From JABDGC01 sp964449835 (GTDB taxonomy: Bacteria; Pseudomonadota; Gammaproteobacteria; DSM-16500): 19,239 nucleotides of DNA. The stretch spans positions 1 through 19,239 of the forward strand of contig CAYVBZ010000046.1 of the NCBI GenBank assembly GCA_964449835.1. Direction: 5' to 3'. Positions 14,167 to 19,239 of this stretch are shown here, in pieces (positions within the stretch are counted from its first letter, which is position 1; every line of letters starts with the position of its first letter). The notes under the pieces were generated by a model that was not told the origin of the DNA, did no database searches, and saw only the letters and a program-made list of their open reading frames with translations. The translations under genes were made by a program, and so were the position numbers.

Positions 14167-16257
14167 TCAAACCCACCCATTCTGCCTCAACAATGCCGTT
14201 AACTCTGGCTCCCGCCCCCGAAACGCTACAAACGCTGCCAACGGATCACAAGCCCCTCCCTTCTCCAAAATATTCCGCATAAACGACTCCCCGGTCTCCC
14301 GGTCCAACAACCCATGCTCCACAAAGTCCTCATACGCATCACAAGACAACACATCCGCCCAGGTATAACTGTAATATCCCGCCGCATACCCCCCCGCAAA
14401 AATATGCGCAAAACTATGCTGAAACCGATTATACGCCGGCACTTCCAGGAGCGCCGTTTTCTGCCGCACCTCATCTAAAATACTTTGCACCCAATTCTTT
14501 TTCTGCGGCTGATACTCAAGATGCAGCCGAAAATCAAACAGCGCCAATTCCAATTGCCGCAGCATCTGCAACCCCGTCTGAAAATTCTTCGCCGCCAACA
14601 ATTGCCGATGCAAATTTTTCGGCAACGGTTCCCCTGTTTCATAATGCCCCGAAATCATCTGTAAAATAGCATCCTCCCAAAACCACAACTCCATAAATTG
14701 ACTCGGAAACTCAACCGCATCCCAAGGCACCCCATTGATCCCCGAGACCGCCGGATAATCAATTTTAGTCAGCAAATGATGCAGACAATGCCCAAACTCA
14801 TGAAACAAAGTCAGCACCTCATCATGCGTGAGCAAGGCCGGCTTCCCTTCCAAAGGCGGCGTAAAATTACAAGTCAAATAAGCAACCGGAAATTGAATGC
14901 TTTGATCAACCAATCGCCTACGCACGCGGCACTCATCCATCCAAGCCCCTTCACGTTTTTTAGCCCGCGCATACAAATCAATATAAAATCCCCCGCGATA
15001 TTCCTTTTGTCCATCATAAATATCAAAGAATTTCACCTCCGGATGCCAGGTCTCCACACCAGGCCGTTCCCGAATCTCCAAGCCATAAATACGCTGCACA
15101 AAATTAAACAGCCCTTGGACAACTTTAGTAATCGGAAAATAAGGCTTAATCTCTTCCTCCGAAAAATTAAATTTAGACTGTCGCAACTTTTCAGAATAAT
15201 AAGCCAGGTCCCAAGGTTTTAAGTCAACCGTTCGCCCTGAGGGGTCCGCATCGCGGCCGTCTCGAAGGGCCTTCTCTTTAACAAAAGCCTTAAGCTCCGC
15301 CATTTCCTTCTCGGCAAAAGGTTTACACTGCTTCAGCAGCTCATTCAGAAAATCGAGGACTCTCTGCGGCTGTTTCGCCATCTTCGTCGCGAGCGAATAC
15401 TCTGCATAATTCGCAAAGTCCAGCAACTGCGCCAACTGATGCCGACAGTCCAAAATCTCCGCCATGATTTGTGTATTGTCCCACTTGCCATCCCCCGGCC
15501 CTTGGTCCGAAGCACGTGTTGAATAAGCTTCATAAATTTTTTGCCGAAGCGCTCGCTTGTCTAAAAATTTCATAGCAGCAGAATAGGAAGGATAATCCAG
15601 CCCCAACACCCAGCCTTGCACGCCGCGAAGCGTTGCATTTTGCTTTAGCAATTCCCGCGCCGACTCAGGCAGGCCTGCAAGCTCCTGCGGGTCTGTTATC
15701 GTTAAAAACCACCCTTGTGTCGCATCCAATAAATTTTCCGAAAACTGCGTGCTGAGTTGACTCAGCTTCTTTTCCAACGCCAAAAATTTTTCTTTCTTCT
15801 CCGCATCCAAATGGACCCCAGCCAAGCGAAAATCCCGCAAAGCATTTTCCAACATTTTCTTCTGCGCAAAATCAAAATTTGCATTTGAATTTTCCGACAA
15901 AGCTTGAATCGCCTGATAAAGCGGTTGGTGTTGCATCAGCAAGGTGTGATATTCCGTAATCAAGGGCAAACAGACATTATAACTGTCCCGCAAAGCATCC
16001 GACTGCAAAACCGAATGCAAATGCGAAACCGGCGACCAAGCCTGCGATAACCGCTCCCCAAGGTCATCTAAGGGCCGCATGAGCGAATCCCAGCTAAAAG
16101 ACGCAGCCGGCTTTTGCAGCAGGTCCTGCAAAGCATGCTTGTTTTCATCCAAAATTTGACGGACCGCAGGTTCAATGTCCTCCGTTTTAATGCCCTTAAA
16201 ATGCGGCAACCAAGAAGAGGAGAGCAGGGGATTTAAAGCATTTTTTGCTGTAGTCAT
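14167..16257 (-). CDS. prlC: Oligopeptidase A (M3 zinc metallopeptidase) with an in-frame palindrome insertion
   Basis: Cytoplasmic peptidase that degrades signal-peptide fragments and short peptides left by ATP-dependent proteases. 696 aa against about 680 in E. coli. Zinc motif HEFGH (486-490) with Glu516 as the probable third ligand; family blocks DLKPWDLAYYSEKLRQ, GAWMDECR, VAYLTCNF, SGINGVPWDAVEFPSQFME, FAGGYAAGYYSYTWADVL and FRGREPEL are all present. ATG 16257 has CAGGAG 6 nt upstream. Odd: residues 330-344 (ALRDGRDADPSGRTV) are encoded by the 46-bp palindrome at 15226-15271. They sit between AFVKE and DLKPWDL, where the E. coli protein as I recall it has only a handful of residues. The reading frame is kept on both sides, so the enzyme is probably active with a lengthened surface loop. 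A yhiQ neighbour, frequent beside prlC in enterobacteria, is absent. Confidence 0.95.
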   Translation of the reverse strand: MTTAKNALNPLLSSSWLPHFKGIKTEDIEPAVRQILDENKHALQDLLQKPAASFSWDSLMRPLDDLGERLSQAWSPVSHLHSVLQSDALRDSYNVCLPLITEYHTLLMQHQPLYQAIQALSENSNANFDFAQKKMLENALRDFRLAGVHLDAEKKEKFLALEKKLSQLSTQFSENLLDATQGWFLTITDPQELAGLPESARELLKQNATLRGVQGWVLGLDYPSYSAAMKFLDKRALRQKIYEAYSTRASDQGPGDGKWDNTQIMAEILDCRHQLAQLLDFANYAEYSLATKMAKQPQRVLDFLNELLKQCKPFAEKEMAELKAFVKEKALRDGRDADPSGRTVDLKPWDLAYYSEKLRQSKFNFSEEEIKPYFPITKVVQGLFNFVQRIYGLEIRERPGVETWHPEVKFFDIYDGQKEYRGGFYIDLYARAKKREGAWMDECRVRRRLVDQSIQFPVAYLTCNFTPPLEGKPALLTHDEVLTLFHEFGHCLHHLLTKIDYPAVSGINGVPWDAVEFPSQFMELWFWEDAILQMISGHYETGEPLPKNLHRQLLAAKNFQTGLQMLRQLELALFDFRLHLEYQPQKKNWVQSILDEVRQKTALLEVPAYNRFQHSFAHIFAGGYAAGYYSYTWADVLSCDAYEDFVEHGLLDRETGESFMRNILEKGGACDPLAAFVAFRGREPELTALLRQNGWV
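15226..15271. repeat. 46-bp palindromic element, copy inside the prlC reading frame
   Basis: Same length and orientation as 6173-6218, with identical left 17 nt and a right end differing at one base. In the core, the inner stem CCGC/GCGG replaces CCCC/GGGG: one pair has changed from C-G to G-C on both sides, so pairing is retained, and one pair is lost. On the prlC strand it is read as 15 codons plus one base with no stop. Confidence 0.8.
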
Positions 16258-16330
16258 TTAGAGCTCCTGAAGGTATAATGTTGCGACAAAAATACGAATT
16301 TTATCATACATTAATAAAGCCCCCCTTTCT

Positions 16331-16496
16331 TAGAAAAGCCGAAAAATATATCGCCAAATGCCTGGGTGTTTTCTTTGCGGGTTTCGGCGAGGTGGGTGCT
16401 TTTGTTGAAAGATGATCAATTGCGTATATTTTGATCTATTGACATCGGTTGACTAAAAAGGGTACAATTTATCTTTCATATAAAAACGAGGATTTT
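16331..16496 (+). repeat. Duplicated leader, copy 1 (upstream of paralog 1)
   Basis: Matches 17954-18120 over its whole length with about a dozen differences and one extra A. It contains an inverted repeat GCCGAAA (16338-16344)/TTTCGGC (16382-16388), GATCAA (16414-16419)/TTGATC (16431-16436), the promoter, and ACGAGGATTTT ending at the ATG. Confidence 0.9.
16439..16468 (+). promoter_or_regulatory. Strong sigma-70 promoter of paralog 1
   Basis: Consensus TTGACA (16439-16444) and TACAAT (16463-16468), 18-nt spacer, are conserved unchanged in copy 2. A second TTGAC starts 10 bp after the first, one helical turn. The GATCAA/TTGATC dyad ends 2 nt before the -35, a place where an operator or activator site is common. 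Confidence 0.7.
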
Positions 16497-17732
16497 ATGC
16501 CATATGAGTCAGGAGTACCAATAAGTGAAAAACGCACTTTATCTTTTAAAGAGCTTGCATTAGCCGCATTTAAAGACACGTATTCTGGGGTAGGGGATGA
16601 TTACCGAGCAATTTTTCCAGTTAATAAAGCTTTTTATAAGCATGAGCGTTTTTTTTCTATAGTTTCAGCTTTTATCGGTACGCCTGGTAAGTACCAAGAT
16701 CCTCCGTCTCGTCTGCACTTTCAGTCTGATTATAAGCTCCTAGATGACGGTTCTTATGAGTTCCTAGGTGACATGATTAAAGAAAATCGCAATCTTTACG
16801 ACCGGTTAGAGCAAGTCATCTTTTTGGTCCCTCGTATAGCAAAAAATACCCTTAAATTGTTTACTGAGTTTCTCCCAAATTTGCTTGCGAGAGGAGCTCG
16901 CAACCTTGCATTCATCTTAATGAATGCGAAGGCAAAAGAACAAGCTGGCTCAAAACGGTCATCCCTAAAGAAATCCCTAATTAATGCTTTTTTAAATTTT
17001 GCAATCCTTATTTGTGCTGTTTCTAGGCTTGCCTTCTGGATCATTGGAACAATAGGACAAAGCATCACTTCGCCAATCACTGCAATGAAGCAGAGTTTTA
17101 ATGATCCTTTGGATTTTTTTGACAGGAATTCTGCGGCTCGTCGCTTTATTCGCAGGAATCCTGCGGCTCCTCGCTTTATCCGTCTTATGCTGGCGGGTGT
17201 TCGTGGTTTAATCACTTTGTCAGCCTATACCGCTGCTGTCCTTTTCCTTGCTCCCATTGTGGCCCCCGCTTTAGCTGCAACAGAAGTCGGTGCCAACATT
17301 GTGGCCGGTATTAGCGCTGCCGCCAGCTGGATCGCGAACGCGCCCGTTTTAAGCGCCATTGGCTCCTCTGTTGTCAGCGGCTTGACAACGCTTGCTTCCT
17401 CATTCGGCTTGACGCTTCCCGCAGGCCTCATCTCTGTCGGCCTTGCCGCAGGCGTGACGCTTGGGGCCCCCATCTTGGCAGGCTTAAGGGCACTTGCTCA
17501 GAAGTTTTCGCCAGACGTCCCCTCCTGTTTCTCCTCCTGCTGCGGAGGTTCAACAAAGCGGATAGCTAATGCTAATGGTATACTGCTTAGTCCTAAAAAT
17601 GATTCTGAGGCGGATGATGTTGTAGGCCCCGAAGGCAAAGTTGAGATAGACGACAAGCCTGTAGAAAAAAAACTGAATTCGGAGGACGTTGTAAGGCCAG
17701 ACCCTAACGTAACGGTCAACAAGTTAGGCTAA
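16497..17732 (+). CDS. Paralog 1: hydrophobic protein of unknown function, candidate secreted effector
   Basis: Not a family I recognise. ATG 16497 is chosen (GAGG 5 nt upstream, inside the conserved leader); the frame continues to 16449, but that lies before the -10. 411 aa. Residues 1-95 are polar. 93-131 is a helical block (IKENRNLYDRLEQVIFLVPR). 161-187 is hydrophobic. 211-230 is a duplicated 10-mer, NSAARRFIRR then NPAAPRFIRL. 237-335 is a long Ala/Gly/Leu/Ile-rich run with several possible membrane segments. Then comes SPDVPSCFSSCCGGSTK with C344, C348 and C349, and an acidic tail. There is no N-terminal signal peptide. The 5' half is AT-rich and the part from ~17215 GC-richer. A closely similar gene follows at 18121. 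Insertion into a membrane, possibly of a host, with cysteine acylation is an inference only. Confidence 0.8.
   Translation: MPYESGVPISEKRTLSFKELALAAFKDTYSGVGDDYRAIFPVNKAFYKHERFFSIVSAFIGTPGKYQDPPSRLHFQSDYKLLDDGSYEFLGDMIKENRNLYDRLEQVIFLVPRIAKNTLKLFTEFLPNLLARGARNLAFILMNAKAKEQAGSKRSSLKKSLINAFLNFAILICAVSRLAFWIIGTIGQSITSPITAMKQSFNDPLDFFDRNSAARRFIRRNPAAPRFIRLMLAGVRGLITLSAYTAAVLFLAPIVAPALAATEVGANIVAGISAAASWIANAPVLSAIGSSVVSGLTTLASSFGLTLPAGLISVGLAAGVTLGAPILAGLRALAQKFSPDVPSCFSSCCGGSTKRIANANGILLSPKNDSEADDVVGPEGKVEIDDKPVEKKLNSEDVVRPDPNVTVNKLG
17124..17183 (+). repeat. 30-bp tandem duplication in paralog 1
   Basis: Units 17124-17153 and 17154-17183 each begin AGGAAT and encode RNSAARRFIR and RNPAAPRFIR. 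Paralog 2 has a single related block (RDSAPAARFIG), so the duplication came after the gene pair arose. Confidence 0.8.
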
Positions 17733-17845
17733 AAGACGAGTCTCCAAACACATACCAACTTCACTTAATAAAAGAGGGCGTATCTGTTATGTACTTGTCA
17801 ACTTCAGGCATGATCAAACCCTCACCAGTTAAAGAGCCTATGTAG

Positions 17846-17878
17846 GGTGGATTAGGCGTTTTTTAGCCGTAATCCACC
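17846..17878. repeat. Palindrome GGTGGATTA...TAATCCACC
   Basis: A perfect 9-bp stem, extended by GGC/GCC with one bulged G, closes a T-rich loop. The flank GTAGGGTGGATTA and the right arm TAATCCACC resemble a palindromic repeat that occurs between genes in many bacterial genomes. One copy is in the window. Confidence 0.6.
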
Positions 17879-17953
17879 AAATCAAACTTCATTCTGCTTT
17901 TCTTGTTTAGCCGTATAGGCCAAAATTTAAGCCACCTAATTGACGACAGGCTT

Positions 17954-18120
17954 TAGAAAAGCCGAAAAATATATCGCCAAACGCCTGGGTGTTTTCTTTG
18001 CGGGTTTCGGCGTGGCGCGTGCTTTTGTTAAAAGATGATCGATTACGCATATTTTGATCTATTGACATCGATTGACTAAAAAGGGTACAATTTATCTTTC
18101 ATATAAAAAACGAGGATTTT
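17954..18120 (+). repeat. Duplicated leader, copy 2 (upstream of paralog 2)
   Basis: Partner of 16331-16496. GCCGAAA is at 17961-17967 and TTTCGGC at 18005-18011, with the same 37-nt spacing. The GATC dyad has one change (GATCGA/TTGATC). The stretch from the -35 to the start codon is nearly unchanged. Confidence 0.9.
18062..18091 (+). promoter_or_regulatory. Strong sigma-70 promoter of paralog 2
   Basis: TTGACA (18062-18067), 18-nt spacer, TACAAT (18086-18091), identical in both boxes and spacing to paralog 1. Paralog 2 is therefore probably expressed under the same control rather than by read-through. Confidence 0.7.
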
Positions 18121-19239
18121 ATGCCAGAGGTACAACCAGAGGGAGAGGGGGATGAGTTAGTGTCAGAAAGTGAAAAACCCACCCCTTCTTTTAAACAAGT
18201 TGCATTAGTACTTGCATTAGCCGCGTTTCAAGAGACGTATTCTGGGGTAGGGGATGATAGAAGATACGTATTAGAGATTGGCGTATTAGAGATTGGGAAA
18301 CTCCCAGAAATTCCTCCACCAAGGGAGCTTGCTTCTTATATGTTTTCAGCTTTTATAGGTACGCCTTATAAGTACCAAGATGGAGTGATTAAAGAAAATC
18401 GCAATTTTTACGACTGGTTAGAGCAAGTCATCTTTTTGGTTCCTCGTATAGCAAAAAATACCCTTAAATTGTTTACTGAGTTTCTCCCAAATTTGCTTGC
18501 GATGGGAACTTTCAATCTTATGTGGTTCATCTTACGCAATGCAAGTGAAAATCAACAGTCTGACCAAGAACGGTCATCCCTAGGGAAATCCCTAATTAAC
18601 CTTTTTCTAAAGCTTACAAGCCTTGTTTGTGCTGTTTCTAGTCTTGCCTTCTTTATCATTGGAAGATTAATAGGACAAAGCATCACTTCGCCAATCACTG
18701 CAATGAAGCAGAGTTTTTATGCTCCTTTGAATGCAATCACTAAGATGGAGGGCAGGGATTCCGCGCCCGCGGCTCGCTTTATCGGTCTCTTTATGGGTCT
18801 TATGATGGCGAGTGTTCGTGCTTCAATCGCTTTGTCAGCCTATACCGCTGCTGTCCTTTTCCTTGCTCCCATTGTGGCCCCCGCTTTAGCTGCAACAGCA
18901 GTCGGTGCCAAAATTGTGGCCGGTATTAGCGCTGCCGCCAGCTGGATCGCGAGCGTGCCTGCTTTAAGCGCCATTGGCTCCTTTGTTTTCAGCGGTTTGA
19001 CAAACGCTGCCCTCTCCCTATTCAGCCCCGCCGTCGGCCTTGCCGTAGGCGTGGGGATCCCCATTTTGGCAGGCTTAAGGGCACTTGCTCAGAAGTTTTC
19101 ACCAGACGTCCCCTCCTGTTTCCCCTCCTGCTGCGGTGGTTCAACAAAGCATATAGTTGAAGGCATAGGCGATGAGCATTCTTTATTCACAGTTTCCCAC
19201 GACCCCGAAATTGGGGAGGATGCTGCTGTAGACCTTAAA
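18121..19239 (+). CDS. Paralog 2: hydrophobic protein of unknown function, 3' end beyond the window
   Basis: The frame is open from ATG 18121 (GAGG 5 nt upstream) to the last base, 373 codons with no stop. It aligns with paralog 1. The first ~75 residues differ and are more acidic (MPEVQPEGEGDELVSESE). GVGDD and FSAFIGTPYKYQD match. A ~24-residue block present in paralog 1 is missing. IKENRNFYDWLEQVIFLVPR onward is near-identical for ~40 residues. After a variable linker, the region from ALSAYTAAVLFLAPIVAPAL (~238-257) through SPDVPSCFPSCCGGSTK (C333, C337, C338) is again nearly identical. The acidic tail continues past the edge. Function unknown; same reasoning as paralog 1. It may be one of a longer array continuing to the right. 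Confidence 0.8.
   Translation, partial: MPEVQPEGEGDELVSESEKPTPSFKQVALVLALAAFQETYSGVGDDRRYVLEIGVLEIGKLPEIPPPRELASYMFSAFIGTPYKYQDGVIKENRNFYDWLEQVIFLVPRIAKNTLKLFTEFLPNLLAMGTFNLMWFILRNASENQQSDQERSSLGKSLINLFLKLTSLVCAVSSLAFFIIGRLIGQSITSPITAMKQSFYAPLNAITKMEGRDSAPAARFIGLFMGLMMASVRASIALSAYTAAVLFLAPIVAPALAATAVGAKIVAGISAAASWIASVPALSAIGSFVFSGLTNAALSLFSPAVGLAVGVGIPILAGLRALAQKFSPDVPSCFPSCCGGSTKHIVEGIGDEHSLFTVSHDPEIGEDAAVDLK
18268..18297 (+). repeat. 15-bp tandem duplication in paralog 2
   Basis: GTATTAGAGATTGGC is followed at once by GTATTAGAGATTGGG, encoding VLEIG twice (residues 50-59). It is absent from paralog 1. Each paralog thus has its own in-frame duplication in its variable part. Confidence 0.8.

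Larger units (their letters stand above)
17733..18120. other. 388-bp gap between the two paralogs
   Basis: The first ~220 nt hold no open frame or RNA gene that I can see, only the palindrome at 17846-17878. The last 167 nt are leader copy 2 with its promoter. There is no clear terminator with a T-run after paralog 1, though the palindrome could slow transcription. Confidence 0.6.

Noticed and set aside
14698..15222. 174-codon plus-strand frame opposite prlC
   Set aside because: Composition is that of an antisense shadow of prlC codons; no motif or ribosome site.
18840..19064. Minus-strand frame opposite paralog 2, similar to one opposite paralog 1 (17225-17473)
   Set aside because: Its apparent conservation follows from the near-identical plus-strand coding region.

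Overview
The window reads as chromosome of a host-associated gammaproteobacterium, plausibly of the Legionellales/Coxiellaceae type. This placement is an inference and was not tested by any search. It rests on housekeeping genes that resemble the enterobacterial/gammaproteobacterial forms (pckA, yggS, aroQ, prlC) lying next to genes typical of bacteria that live with eukaryotic cells: a very large repetitive adhesin, a Ser/Thr kinase with a long unassigned N-terminus, and a pair of duplicated hydrophobic proteins of unknown function.

Left part (1-6.2 kb): a giant low-complexity, Ser/Thr/Asn/Gly-rich beta-helical exoprotein (filamentous-haemagglutinin-like, with autotransporter-type strand repeats) enters from the left edge. 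It is broken by a -1 frameshift near 1083-1090 and ends at 5119. It converges on a secreted FecR-domain protein, which lies downstream of a PurQ-like glutaminase that has lost its catalytic cysteine. The FecR/PurQ-like gap carries a 46-bp palindromic element.

Middle (7.0-14.1 kb): ATP-type PEP carboxykinase; a gene-poor 446-bp stretch with two hairpins; an AT-richer AAA/DUF4143 ATPase overlapping yggS (PLP homeostasis); a Ser/Thr kinase convergent with yggS and overlapping it by 3 nt; type II 3-dehydroquinase; and a divergent secreted TIM-barrel (DUF4015-like) protein.

Right part (14.1-19.2 kb): oligopeptidase A (prlC), whose reading frame contains a second copy of the 46-bp palindrome, translated as 15 extra residues. 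Then come two tandem paralogous genes. Each is preceded by an almost identical leader of about 166 bp with the same strong promoter and palindrome. Their N-termini diverge, while their hydrophobic C-terminal halves with a CxxxCC cluster are nearly identical. The second paralog runs off the right edge.

No rRNA, tRNA, CRISPR array, transposase or phage gene was seen. The strongest novelty candidates are the in-frame palindromic insertion in prlC and the duplicated leader-plus-protein family at the right edge.
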